Source of the DNA: Ignelater luminosus
Taxonomy: Eukaryota > Arthropoda > Insecta > Coleoptera > Elateridae
Reading direction: 5' to 3'
DNA length: 64,000 nucleotides
Assembly (NCBI GenBank): GCA_011009095.1
Contig: VTPC01089559.1
Span: forward strand, 395,531 to 459,530
The notes beneath the pieces are model-generated. The model did not search any database and was not told the origin of the DNA. It saw only the letters and a list, made by a program, of their open reading frames with translations. Each line of letters begins with the position of its first letter. Position 1 is the first letter of the stretch. The position numbers and the translations under genes are program-made. This document shows positions 35,201-50,200 of this stretch, piece after piece.

Positions 35201-38200
35201 TTTTACAGATGGCAGATTTAAAGCTTTATTCACAATTCAATAAATAAACCAAAAGGAGAAACTTCTTGTTTAACTTATCCATTATTATATAAAAGTCTTT
35301 GGAAAATTATATTAATTACTTATCAGTACAACGCGCTCTGGTATGTGAAGCAGTTATCATTTTTATAATTTTTCATTTTAATTAATAAAGTAATTATTAT
35401 TTATCAGCTTAGCTATTTTTATACAGCACATAATTGCTTTGATTTTAAGATCATAGCAATATCTATAGATTTCGAAAAGTAATTCCCAGAAATAGCTGAT
35501 TTTTTATATTCTTTAAATGACTTGATTGCCTATAGAAGTAAATTTTGTTCAGATTTTGATTATTGCCATTTTTGCGAGATGTTAGAATCTTGTATTGCTG
35601 GGAAGTATATTTTTAGGCTTCCGACGAGTTCCAAATAATCGCACAAATATTTAATTTATTAATAAGCAGAAAATTCTCTTAAACTTTCCCTCTAAAGTAG
35701 TAAATTATTTCCAAGGTGCTGAGCTCATATCACAACTTCTCAAAGATTAAAGGAGAAAACATGAGGAAATTGAAGAGAAAGTAGAATAGAGAAGCTCAAA
35801 AATAAAGATTCCATTTAGACCTTGTAAACAAAAGTCAAAATTAAGAGTGATATTTTTTTGAAAAATGAAAATTATGTTTCCGCTGTTGGCGGTGCTTGAA
35901 GATTAAATATTTGAGTTGGCCCTCACTTGTAGCTGTAACATAATACCTTATCCCATGTTTTTGATGTAAAATCTCCTTCTTTTATTATTTTTTTTCTTCT
36001 ATTTTCTGCAGTTTATTTTTTTAATTTTTTCTACCTTTCTCTTTTCTTCTGTCTTACTTACCTTTAGTGTACATTTTGTTTTTTTATGTTATACCTTCTT
36101 TCTCATTTTTCTGTTTTTCCTGTCTCAACCTTCTTATTTTCTTTCATTTTTTATTTGATCTTTCTTGGTCTTCGTCTTACTTGATCCCTTTCTTTGGTCA
36201 ATCGTTTTTTGTCGTCTTCTATTTCTTCTATTTTGCTTGCTCATATATCCACATTTTATTCTTTTTCCCTCTGTTCTCTTTCGCATTGTGCTTAGTTCTT
36301 TTTTTACCATGTCGAAGTTTTTAATTTCAATTGCAGTATTAGCGTGAATTTATATGATACAAAAGATTTATATGGCAGTACCATCATTATGAATCACTAC
36401 ATTTGATTTACCAAGAGACAGAGAACATTTGGATAAAAATGAATTTAAATTCCGAATGAACTGAAATAACTACTTTCAAATCAAATTGAAACATTTCACA
36501 TTTTTTTGTTTCGCTTCTTTTTATCCTAGCATCACACCCCAGCTACATCGTAGTCTTTCAAAACTGTTCTTCGGTTAGTTTCTGTTTACAAATATTAGAA
36601 CTCTGAGAAAATTAAGAAAATTAATTTTTTGATATTGCTGGATTTTAGCTCCAGGATCTGTATGCAGACAAATTCTTAAAAAATGAATTTTTGATAGTTC
36701 TTAGATTGTATTAAGGAAATCCGCTTTTTATCAAATGTTTAGGTTTTCTGCCATTGGCATTTTCTCTATTTTGAAAATTACAACGCCGATTTTGACGATT
36801 TATGAATATATTATTCCACTGAAGCCCAATAGGCAACATGCACTGTCCCACTCAGCTTAGGTCAGAAACGACCAAAAGTGCTAAGAGGATAGATTGGATT
36901 TGGCATATTTACTTAAGAGGCCCTGAAATCTAAATTCAGGTAGAGAAATTGCAGGATTAAAAACAAAAAGCGATGGTTATACAGATATGTCTTGGTGCTA
37001 AATTGCAAAATGCCCAAAAATCCCAAAAATGTTCAATTTATTAGATATTCGAGATATTTATAAAATGGGTCTTTGTTGACATGCTATTACAGGTCTCATT
37101 TACTCTGTTTTTGTTTTGTTCCCTACGCACCTCTTAATATTATAAATACAGCATCTTGTCATGTATCTTTATGATTTTCATTAAACGAATGGTGTAAAAC
37201 ATCACGTGAGCAAAAATGTCTAGATATGTTTCTTTAGAACTTGCCTGAGACCCATTTAATCTTATCGGGAGCTAACAATACATACCTACATTATTATGTT
37301 AACATTGTCATCTAACCTTATCTTCTATTCTATTTTCATTCTACACTGTTACCTTTACTGGTTCAGAATCCTCTACTCTTTTCTACTAAATATCTAATGC
37401 TTAATATCTTTCTCGGTGTTTTTCAATATACCACAATATTCTTTGATATTTTTGGCTCTTATTTGTCTGTTTTCTTACCTAGTTGTACTTTCCTGTAACA
37501 TCTTTGTATTGACTTTGTTATTTTGAATTCTTCGATTTCATTTGCAAAATTAGTGTGTATTTGCAGTAACAGTTTTATAATGTCATGTCATTTTTGTGAA
37601 TTACTATAGTGTTTTACCTAGTACCAGGTGAAGATAACATTTGATATCTGCATGTTAAAGATAGACAATACCCCATCAAAAAGAGTGACGTCGAATTCAC
37701 GTGAACATTTTGCGTAACCAATTACGATCCGAATTGACGTCATAAAGACAATTAGGTATGATGTAGATATAACATTATGTATTTGTTATCAAAATATCGG
37801 CGTCTGGTTCACTATTAAGTAACGTTTTTTCGGCAACCTAATATGACGTCTTTGAGTTGTGACGTCTTGGTGTCTTTTCATATATTAATAATTCTTGAAC
37901 TGAGCTGAAGTAGCAAATTTGAACGTAACTTTATCAGACATATGAGCCTTCCTTGATTTGCTCATTGAAGGTTTCAGGTAGTAGAAATTCTTGAAATCTT
38001 ATTCAGTGGATTCTTTTCTTTTGTATCCAATTTCTTTTACTTAGCAACAGGGTCATCTATAAATGTCAAAGAACTTGTAGAAAAGTATATATGTATGTTA
38101 GTAATGTGAAGCAAGTTTTTATTATCTACACCGTTAAACACCTTTTCTAGCACAGTTTGTAGAACTTGTTGCATTTTTTACTGCTTTTATCTAAAGACAT

Positions 38201-41200
38201 TAACGTTAATTGATGTAGCCAGTTCATAATTATTTCTTAAAAGTATTTTACCCGTTAATATTATTTCGGATAAGAAGAATTCTTTCCATATGATACGACA
38301 CTCACATATCTGCAGTAATTTATGTAGTTGCTTAGCGTTTTAGACTAATTAAACAAATTGATATTGAATATTATTGATTTGAGATACCACAAATATCTAA
38401 GGAATTTTGCTAATGGTTAGCATTAATGCAAAAACAAAATAGATAATCTTTTGGTGATCCAAACCTTGTAAATAAACGAATCAGAAATGTATTTGAATGA
38501 CCGTTTGATGAATGTATTTACTATAGGATATTTAAGGGACGCCAAAAATTTGATTTGTCATTTTTTGCTTCTTTTTAAGGTCGGAATTTTAAAGTATGAA
38601 GTTGCTGATTAAATTTAATTTAGTTACCTATAGTAACATGAATCGTTTATCAAATCAGTTTTAAAAATCGTTTCAAAAACATTTCCTTATTGATCGTAAA
38701 ACAAACACTTAAGCTATTTCTGCTAACACATTTCATGATGTCTTTATCCTCCTAGAAGATACATATCTAACTATTTTTTTATTTATTGATTATTCTGCCG
38801 ACAGTCTCAACCTTGTTAAAACAGTAAAAACGTAGAATATCAAATAAAGAAAATAGGAAAAAACAAATTTAATAAAACTAATATTTAAATTACCTGTGGT
38901 GCGCGTTCTCATTATTTTTGAAATTACTGTAATTTAATAAATAAAACGCCTATAACCACTCCTCTCTAATAAAGTCTATACCTGGTAGCAACTTTGATGA
39001 AGAGCATTTGACAAATAAGATGTTGCTTAACAAATCTTTAAGTCACTTCACATGTAACGGCTTCATATCCATCAACACTAATGAATATGCTAAATACTAA
39101 TCAAAATATGCAAATTACCTTGTAACGTTATTTTTTTCGTAAGCAAATACACGCTCTCGCTGATGTTTATTGAATTAGTAAATAATAATAATGCTAGGTA
39201 GCAAATGTCTAATAAATAAAAAAAAGTGATATCATAATATTTTACCGGAATCTTTTATGTTTCTGTTTTGTTTTTTATATTTGGCATACTTTTATTTTTC
39301 GCAAGAATGTAAATAACTATTGTGTATGTCGTTTCAGGTATATCTGCGCAGATGGTTAGTCAAGCCGGTGATAAATGCAGTCGACATTATGTTTGTCCAC
39401 CACAATACCTAAGACTAAGTCAAAACTGTTACTACTTTAGTAAAAATAGAACAACATGGCAGCAAGCGTTTTTTACTTGCCATGAATTACATGGAAAACT
39501 TACCATCATTCGAAATGCACACCAAGATAAGATGCTTCAGAATTTTCTTAACAAGGTGTCATTAGGTGAGTACAATTCCTGAACAACTAAATTTGATTTA
39601 TACAAAATGGTCATATTTGCAATCTTCTAAAGATTCGTGAAACAGAAATAGTGTAAGAATATTTTTATAATATTTTGCAAATATAACCTTTTGCATAGGT
39701 CACTATAGATGTATCTGAAAATGAGATTCATCTATCTGCAATCTCATAAAATTATATGCCACCTATTACATATGCATTATTAGTCTGGAATGGTTTCTAG
39801 TAAACAAAAAGTTTCGCAATATAAAAGGTTACACATTCCAAATTATAAATTCAATAAATAAAATTAAATTTTATTAAATTAAGCAAAATTTAACTGTTTT
39901 TAAACACCATATTAAATGACACCTTTCATAAACTAACTGTATGTATTATATGGAAATTACGTTATACTCAAATGTGTTACCGATTGTTCTAATTCATTGA
40001 TAATTATTCACACAATGAAGAGGAAGTTAACAAGAACAATCTCTCTTAAAAGACAATATATGTTTAGATATTTACCTATCATTATTGTAGGACATATGTA
40101 ACAGCTTGATTCAAGTTCATATACATTTTATACGTGGGTTAAACTTTCCAGTTAAATTCTATAGCTACTAACAATAAACAACTAGTATTACTTGCACTAG
40201 CAGAAGTATATAAAACAGTTTATAAAACTTTATAACTTGCTACAAGTGCAAGGAGAGCTGCAGTCACTCCCTTGGGGATCGATCGTGTACATCTTAAACA
40301 TGTCGTATGGCCTCAACTGTTCTTTATTCACCTGCATTCGTTTTTTTAATATGCTGTGTGTATTCTGTTATTGCTAATCTTTTAAAATTTTGTTTTTGAA
40401 ATATCAACTTCAAAGAGTTTAAACTCAAGTGGAAACTAAAATCTTTAGTGAGGTTAGAAGCTATGTAACGCCAATACACCCATATATTACCATACCTACA
40501 TAATATAAGATAAAAGTGCAAGCTACTCTTGGAGCAATTATTAATTGAATTTAAGGATTTTAACATTTGGATATACAATAAGTCCCACGATAACAAAAAC
40601 GACAAATTGCCCTCTGATTTACAAAGCCAACTATAATAAACTTATATTCTTCCACATTGAAAGATATCTTTTATAAGTAGACAGTCGATCTATTTACTTA
40701 AGAATAGTGATGTTCAAGTGTTTATTTCCTAAATTTTAAATGTTCCTAATTATGCTTTATTGGAAGACCAATGCAATGACCTGGCAATAAATTTTTCTTC
40801 TTTTTTCACCTCAACTGAGAAATTTTGCAATGCACAACATACAGATTCAAATGAGAACCAACCAATGCAATAATGCTTTGGTAGAAACAGTAATCTTTAT
40901 CAAAGATCAAAAACCAACCAATTTATATTTTTTGGGTGAGCTCTTTAAAACAACCATCTTTACAGTTTTGTAATTTGTTTAGCAGCTTTCCAAAAAATAG
41001 AGTCACTTTTAAGTTTTGTGTAATAGTGATAAAAGTCTTTGAAGAAATATCCATCTAAGCTTTTGTTCTTGATTTTCGATCATCAACCAGACAATACCGA
41101 CAATACCAAAAGTTACGTAAGTTTTGATACATCTTGGAATAGTATATTGATATAATTGTTTGAGGTTTCGGTCTTCAACTCAAAATTAAGATCAAGACTG

Positions 41201-44200
41201 ATAGTAGTAGTCGATATTGAAAATGGTGTTATGTAATCATTATAGGTACATTATGGGTAGTTCAGGAAAAAACTGAAAGTAGTGATTAAGGAAGTTAAGC
41301 TATACACATAATGGAATTGGTGACTTTTAGCAACAACGAAAGATTTAGCCACCATTTCATCCCCGATTGGAACCTACATCGAATTTCTCCAATTGTTTCT
41401 TACTTACTTACAATGTCCAAATCACTTTTTTACCGTAGCAAATTTGTCAAACCGATCTCGATGGTTCTTGAGTACAAAGGTCAATACTACGCACGGTCAC
41501 TTCCCATTTTCGGTCAAAAGAAAGGATGCATCAAAAATGTCCAAAATCAAAGAACTCTTTAAGTTCTCAATTGATACTGACCGAGAATTAAATAATTATT
41601 TACTGTGAATAGTTTTCATCAGGACCGGTGCTAGTGTATTTGGTGCCTATAGTAGAATTTCTTAAGGTGTCTCCGTGATGTGTTTAATGTCAATTTCAAT
41701 TGTCTTATTGCACTTGTACGTCTTTTCTCCACCCCTGACAAGAAGACCTTTGCTATAGTAAAGAAAGATTACCAAGTCGTAAAAAGCAAAAGGCGGGCTT
41801 AGCGAAAATCTTCAAAGGCAATTCTGCCCTTGGAGATGGAGGTAAGGCTTAACCAACGAAAGTAACATCTATACAGAAACTTAATTCAGTTTGCTAGCAA
41901 AATGTAAAAAAGGTGTAGTACCCTAGCCATAAACAGAAAAAACAATTTAGAACCTAATTTGACTTAGTGGCCATCAAAACTTAGGAAATAGCTACGTTCA
42001 AGTTTTCTAAAGAGTCTAAGAAGTCTTTGAAACGTAATAAGGTGTCTTCCGCGTGTCAAAGTCAAAGGATGAAGGATTTTGTCACAGCTCTGAAAAATTT
42101 GATGTCTTTTTGTTTTGCGCTTGTGTACGTCCTCTTTGGGAAATCAACAACTGATTCATTAAGAGATAGAGCAATGCTTTCCACGGTCTCTGGGAATTTG
42201 GCCCGATGGGCTTCGGAAAATAAACGTCAGTTTGCTCATACTTGACTATGTTTTATAGCATGCCAAGGATGATAAGAAACCAAATATCACCGTTGAAGTT
42301 ATGGCGAAGCAGGTTTTTACTTTACTAAACTCGAAATATAGTCGCTGAGATTTGTCGTCTTTTTTGGGATTGCTTACAAACAAAAGAAGCAATTCAAGTT
42401 GTACCGTAACCAATAATGATGAGAAAGTCAGAAATTTGGGTACACATGTTATGATACTAAAATTTAATTTACAGAGGGTTAACTATCTTTTGCTATCTAG
42501 GGAGACTTAGATTTAGAATAAAACGAAGATTTATAACCAAACATTAGCCCGTTCATGCGAGTATGCCTCTTTGAGTTGAATACGATCCATTAAAAGCAAT
42601 CGATCATCTTTAACATTCAAAGAGAATGTGGCTCGTAGTTGCCTGTTTGTACTCCATCTCTAAAAGATTTCGATCGTCATCTATGGCTGATTTTCTATGA
42701 TAGTTCAAAAATTACAACTTGAAGTTTTGAAATCTTAATCTCTCATGAAGAATTAGGATGAGATTTTCTGACACAAAAGACAAAATGGCTTAAGATGAAC
42801 AACAATCAACTGAGGTTTTGGGAAATTCTTCAAAAGATTTTTTATGGAGATAGGAACGAGCGGATCAAAGGCCAAAGGTCGCACTTTTCTGAAATTGTAA
42901 AATCGTTATAGTTGGAGCACCTTCTAAGCCTCTATTTGTGACTAATAAAGTGAAAACCTAAGCATCTCCTACTATTTTCATACTCATGCAGAGTCTCCAT
43001 TCAGAATATAGTTGTGCCAAATAACGAAAATTTGATGTTTTTTGATATTCTTCAACTAACAGGAAGGTGTCCCGACTATCGAGTCACAGACTTTTATATA
43101 TTTATAAGATAAACAGAGTCGTTTTCTCATGATTTGCAAAAATTCTGTGGTTTGTTCGTTTTTACTAACTCGTGTTTTATATCGGCACAATCTCTTTTTT
43201 GATGTTCAAGATCTTGAATTAATCTTTTAAATTCCTACCATGCGTTCCGTTTTTATTTTATTTTTAACCAAATAAATAAATTCTAAGGGAAACTTCGAGG
43301 ATTCAAAAAGCAGGACCGGCACTAAGTTATTTGGCGTTTATGGCAAAATTTCTTAAGGCACCTCCATATGATAGACAGTTTCAGTTACGCCTAGTCACCG
43401 CGATATGCTTTTGGCAACTTACCTTGTTTGCACATCCTTTCGCCGGCACCGGTCTTCATTTAATTGCTATGTATAAAACATAATTATAAAGCTGGATTTT
43501 TTTATTCCTCGTTTTCTGTTGCTTAACCTGCGATTAGTCTTGTGATTCTTATAATTACCGGGAACTAATAGAGATAATATCTGCCTAGATTATTGTGTTG
43601 ATATTTGAAATAATGTTAGCGTCATAATAGGAACAAAACCTTCTACCATGGGAATTCAAAAACCCTTTTAGTTCTGGCCTATTATAATTCTTCACTGACT
43701 TATATTTTCATATCTTGAACAGACAACGGCGTAACGGTCGGCTAATAAAATTATATTTTTGAGCTTCAGTAAAGAGCTCGGTGTTGCTTTCATGTGTCTA
43801 AAGATGTTGTCCAATATCAAGTCTAAAAATCAGAACTAAGACATACTGAAACTAGAATTTGCAGTTCTCCCCAATTATCTTTCTCATTATCTTCCCGATA
43901 TTCCCTCTAAAGTTTTCTTTTTAGTGTTTCCATACACCTTATATCATTCTGACATTTTTTATGTAAAGTACTTATTACTTTATTTATTATATCTCTTTTC
44001 TTTATATCAGTTATTTAGTATTCTAATTTGTGTATTAAAAAATAGAAGCAGAAAAAAGCACGACGCATAAATTACAAACGGCCTTAAATTCTTAATTGAT
44101 GAATTGACAGTATAATTAGCATTTATGCAAATCTATTTAAAGTTTTAGGTTAAAATGGGAGGCGTAGTACATAATTATAAATACCCACTAGGTAACTTTG

Positions 44201-47200
44201 GCACTCTTATGTAATTCATCAGTTTTAATTTAGTTTTAATAATCACCTACACAATGCACATCAATTAGTTTGGAAAAGTGAAAAACGAAAAAAGAATTAA
44301 TTTGGATTGCATGCTTCAAGAAGGTTTGAAAACGAGAATTGCTTCTTCTCTCTTTCTAATGCAGAAAACTAAAGGTATTATTATTATTATTGTTAATCAA
44401 ATAGGATACTAAAAATATTTTTGTGTAGCAAATGCAGTAAAACGCTTACTAAAGAATAGAAAAAGATTTTTATACTATGTATACTAGTGTTTTTAACAAA
44501 TGAAGACTTAAATATGCCTTTGGGAGAAACGAATTTGTGTACTAATTAACAAAATGGGCGTAACGATTTATAAGTAGCAATTATCTTTATAGGAAGAAGT
44601 TGATGATGTTATGTTTTTGTTTAGTGATACTAGCAAACCCTATAAGTATTGTATCTTAAGTAATCTGATTATACATCAAAGGCTTGAGAAAAAGATATTT
44701 TTGCAATACTCCAAAATCGAGTAAGCATTACAATGGATATTTAAAAAAAATAAGGAATGCAAAATAAGAAAAAGTAAAAATTGTTTATCGAAAGTGATTA
44801 GAAAATTAATAGCAGCCATTTTTAATAAATACAATAAGCGCGTTATACCCGAACAGTTGGGATTGGGTTATCAAGCAATTAAAATACATTTATTGTTTTC
44901 GTAGATAACACCATTTAATGTTCTGTAGAAAATTAATTATGAGTTTTAAAAATAAATGTACATCATAACATTTTTATGATATCAATTATGTTTAATATAT
45001 TTTGTTATAAAAGGATCAGTTGAAATTTAAAAAAAACAGATCAAATTTGTGAAACCTAAAACTCCTGATATCTTCAAACATTGAGAGTGCACTGACCCTG
45101 AAAAATGCATCAAGTACGTCAAACCTGTACAATAAGCTTTTCGATAAAAGTTGGGACGTAATATTTAAATGTCAAAAAACTTTTCTTTGTTTTGTTTAAG
45201 ATGTGCGTAGCTGATAATCTATATTTGCATATAACATTTTTAAGAACTGATCATGACAATACATAATAAAACTATGAAGAATGTACATTTGCAAAAATAA
45301 CCTTATACATTATTCACAACCTACAAATTATTTTTCTACTATAGTACAGTCGGCGGATATCTGATATCAATAGGTATTCATTTTAACAAATGTCATTGGT
45401 ATTTACTTTATAAAGAGAATGAACAACAAAATAAAATTTCTGGTGATTTTCTAATTGTTGGTTTTAGCAAGTGAACTTCTTTACGAGCTAATTCTTTACA
45501 AGATAAATAATAATACCAACGTCTTCAATATTTGGCAAATTTTAGGGCCTTTTCCTAATTCAATCTCAGTTTTCTTCTTTACTCCAAAATACCACTCATA
45601 TCCTACAGTGCTTTTATATTTCAATAAATCCATTCTATCAATTATTTAGGTTCTTATTTTGATCGACGACATTTAACTGAAGATTCCACCACGAGTGTTG
45701 GCAAAAAATAAAAATGTTCAATAAACAGAAATAAAAATCACACATAGTGTGACGCCAATCACTGGCTATTAGTCCAGTTTACATTTTGATGCAATATTAC
45801 TCATGGTGGCGGAGTTTGCAAATCAGTACTTGCTCTTGAAGTTGAAGACCATACCTTACTAGCTGGAATAAATATTCTCTGCATTTTTAACAATATTGAT
45901 CAAATTCATAAAGAATTGAATATCTCTTATTCTTTAAAAAACCTTGGTTTGGTCTCCAGAGGTAATTTTCACAACTTTATATTTTTGTGCTGGTACTCAA
46001 GAATCTGATTCAAACAAATGTCTTTATGATCCACAACCAAACATTTGCGGAGACAGTTTTGCTTTTCTTCTTGGTCAGATTTATTCCTTCTCTTAAGATT
46101 CCAAACAAGATTTGTGATAGGCCAACTTTGGATGAGAAACAGGTTTTTGCTAAAGTTCTAAATAGAACCTCGATAATGTATTCACAGCCTAAATACTTTA
46201 GACAGTTAAATTTGTTTCAGCAATTAAGAAGTCTGAGATTTCCAGATGGCAATATCGATACGTCGTTTTCAATTGACTTGATAATTCTGGAATTCTTTAG
46301 TCACCCTGTATTCGATTACTAGCTTAATACTGTTCGACGGTTCACTGCTTGAGAAACAGTGTACTGCCCATTCTGTAAGGCGAAACAATTACAAAACTGA
46401 AAGAAAAACAGTTGAACTTGTATTCACATTAAAGAAACACACTTGATCTAACCTAAAGTAGTTTACAAAGTCAAAGACTGGACTTGGATTTTGTCTTTCT
46501 GCTCTTAGCTGTGGGACTCTTAGACGCTTCCCGATGGTTCCATGAGGTCAGCATGTAAAAAGGTATTGAGTACTCATAAGAATTTGTGAACGAAATGGAT
46601 CAGGCAAGAAAGTTTAAAAAGTAATAGATAAGATATATAATATCGAGCGTATGCTATCAAAAGAAGGATCAGTAGCAAATCATATATTAGAATGATGAGT
46701 CTGAGATGTAGATTTGCGTAGTACATTATTATGAAGAATATCAGCAATTTACTGTAATGTATTATAATGCAGGAACCGTTGGTTAAACGCAGATGAAACA
46801 AGAAATAAGACCATGAAACCCACAACTAGAATTTATATTTCAATCATAGTTGCCTCGCAGTGTAGATGTCTGCTGTTCCTAAGTCATCCAAGACATCAGC
46901 AGACTCAGTAAAAGTCCGCTTTGGTAACCATTTTGAAATCTACTATATTTATATACTTTGTACATTACTAACGTCTTCCATCATTTTAATTTTTTTCCGT
47001 TCAGAACAAAATCCATTATGATGTCTGATCCAACATCTAACAGAAGGATATTTATGAAATAAGATAACAACTATGCCCTTTTGGCTTTAAGCCTGCTATT
47101 TCTCATGCCGATCTTCTCTCGGTATTTCTATAATTGTTGTTAATTTTTGGTTTTTAAACTAAAGAGCATTCAATAATCTATAATATATCAGAGTATGAAA

Positions 47201-50200
47201 GAAAGTAAAAAAAGTTTTCCAACAAATCTATATGTGTTGTGATATGTTTCGAAGTAATTCAGTGCGATTCTAATGTTTACAAAAATAGCATGTCAAAAAA
47301 GTTCTCGTGCAAATCAAGTAAATAATTGCTTGAAGTACTGTTTGATGATAAAGTTCCTCATTAAGGAACGTGTTATGTCTTGGCCAGTTATGGTTTTCTC
47401 TTTTTCTAAAAAGTAGCTCAATGACACAATTACATAAATACAAGTATGAGTGCATCCACTTTGGACTTGTAAACAAAGTATCGTTCCTGAATGATTTTAG
47501 GATGCAACTCAAAAGGTCGGAAATCAGTCAAAATGAAATACTGAATAGAAAGGAACAAACCGAATAACATCCATGAACTCATGGTTGCAGTTGAGTCTGC
47601 CCCGTCATTCTATCAAGTTAAATCTTGAAGCAAACAGTTTAAGTTAACTCCATTGAAGATGACCCTGACACTGGGCAGCCCGTGGAAGCAGCTTCCCGAG
47701 AAATGTACAAGAAGAAGATTTTATTTTCTCGAATAATTGGAGTAAAAGGTATCTCGGCAGGTACAGTTTGAAAAATAATTTACAAAGAGTTGGACATGTG
47801 AATGATGGGTTTTGAGAATACTGATGCCATTTAAGAAGAACACAAAATAATAGTTATGTCAGAAGGACTTGGAGATGCTCCGTGAGGACCAAGTCCATTT
47901 TTTTTATTGTTTGCTGACTATAGATTAGACTTGGCTGTATCATGGAGATCCTGAGTCTTCTGGGATAAGGAAGAAATTTTGCTCCTAGAGCTCATATCAC
48001 ACATGACAACCATAATTGTGGAGATTTATGCTAACATAATGACTGCTTTGCGGAAGCTTACCAGGCTACCATCCGACATTGTGGATTTCAACAGTTAAAC
48101 CATCCAGCTTACAGTCCTCACTTGGCTTTCTCTAATTATTTCTTGTTTCGGATTTTTTCTTCGTGGACAGAATTTTTGAAGAGATGAAAAAGTCGAGGAG
48201 GCGGTAATATTCTTGTTTGAAGGTCAACCAAATAAAAATCGTTTCAAAGGAATTATTATATTAAAGTCGTTGCAGGAAAAGCGGAAGAAGCATATGAAAC
48301 TATCAGTGAACTATAATATTGAAAAATAATTTTTTTGATAATTCGTTTCTTTTCTACTTATAGCTAAATTTGGGTTTTTCTTAATTTCTCAAAAATCGTT
48401 AATTTTAACTGATTAATCAAGAAAGTTCAACATTCATTCGATAAACTACTATTATATTTCTAATTATCATATTCTGTCTTTTACTATTAGTTGAACACAT
48501 AGCTCGCATTGTTTTAACATTCTCTTAATATAGTAAGTGAAATATTTTTTATTTTTATATTATCGACAGCCGGACGTCGCGACTAAATTATCTTTTCAAT
48601 TGCTGTATAGGTTACCATTGTCTAATTAACTAACATCCAGTGCACTCACTCTCAGTGCAATATTGTCAACAATTTATTTAAATGCCTTTTAATATTATTG
48701 GTAATTTAAAGTGAAATCGTCAAACAACACGATACTACTAACCAACTGTTTATTAACACAACTTAATTTTAAAAACAAACGCATAAATAAGATTTTAAAT
48801 TTTAAAAATATCTTAAAAGTGGTAAACACGCTACTAATCGAATTATGCCCATTAAATTATATACAGTAAACAACTTTTTTTTTCTTAAACCACATTTTTG
48901 TCTAAAAGATACATTTTTACAAAACAGAGATTTTAAAAATTAATTGCTTTTATTAATCTTTTAAAATTTTAGATTGGAATGGATCAATGTCCAAAAAATA
49001 ATTGTACTTTTATATATGTGTATGTAGATGAGTTCAACCTTGAAAGAGATCGTTAACTACCTAGTATATTGAAATTAATGAAGCCTAACAAAAAAAAAGG
49101 TGGACAATAAGGAAACCTGATTGTTAAATTGTCATGTTTAGTTAGGTCTATAGTTGAAATTACCTACCGCTTAGAGGAGCGTTTGCTTTGTAAAGAAACG
49201 TACTATTTTAAAAGACCTAATTTTCACGCAATGTAAAAATGAACTCAGGTAGCATAACATTGCAATTACTGAAATAATTGTCTTTTAGATTGTTCTTGGA
49301 ATTTCTTTTTAAAAAGAAAAAATGAAACAATGAAATGGCCTACAGCAGCAGAAGAAATAAACACATACCTAATAATAAACTTGTTATATACAGGATGTAC
49401 GGCGAGAGTGTCACATTACTAGGATTTTACAAGCCGTAAAAGACAGGAAGTCTGTCGAATAGGCAAACAATTTCCTCAGAAGGTATAAAGATTGACACCT
49501 TTGTTAATGTGGAATTGTTACGCTTAACCTATGAGTAAAAAATTTAATTTAATCAAAATATGAACGAACGAAACGAGATATCGATAAATCACAAGAAGCG
49601 GAAATTTAGAAATTCTAATAGAATCTGAATCTATACTATAAACTCGTAACTTTCCACCCTTTTTGGTAAAAATATATTGTAGACAGGGCCGGAGTAACCG
49701 GTAGGGTGAGCGGACAGCCGCCCAAGGGCAGCCAAAATCAGCAAGAAATTTCAATAAGAAAATAATATTACAATGATTAAAAATATAAATGAAAATTATA
49801 AAAAACTGTACACTAAAGATACCAATAACCGTTGAATTTATTTGTTAAGCGCACTTTTCTCTCCCTTTAATTGGTATAACTGGTAAAACTATGGAATTAT
49901 TAGAAGCACTTGGGCGTAAAAATTCGTAAAGCTAAGTTTTTCGGTTTCATGTTCGATTCGACTTCTGATCAGGCACATGGTGAGCAAGTTTCAGAAATAA
50001 TAAGATAATGGGAAGTCGATTTTGAAAAAAGAAACAATTCGTATTACAGTATCCTTCCTTGGTTTTATTTAGACGAACCAGAAAGATGCTAAAAACTTAG
50101 TTGAGATCATCTTGAACCAGTTAGAGAAGGATAAAATAGACTTGCAGAATTGTCGGTCACAGTGCTATGATAACGCTGCTGTGATGGCTGGACCCAAAAG

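Larger units (their letters stand above)
32218..39337 (+). other. Lectin intron 1 (7.1 kb)
   Basis: GTAAGT...TTTCAG intron. It contains the Sola-like element (32553-35146). Beyond that, 35151-39337 shows no gene; it includes a strongly pyrimidine-rich tract at about 35960-36330. Confidence 0.75.

Noticed and set aside
36067..36347. Hydrophobic, membrane-protein-like ORFs
   Set aside because: Composition artefact of the T/C-rich tract.
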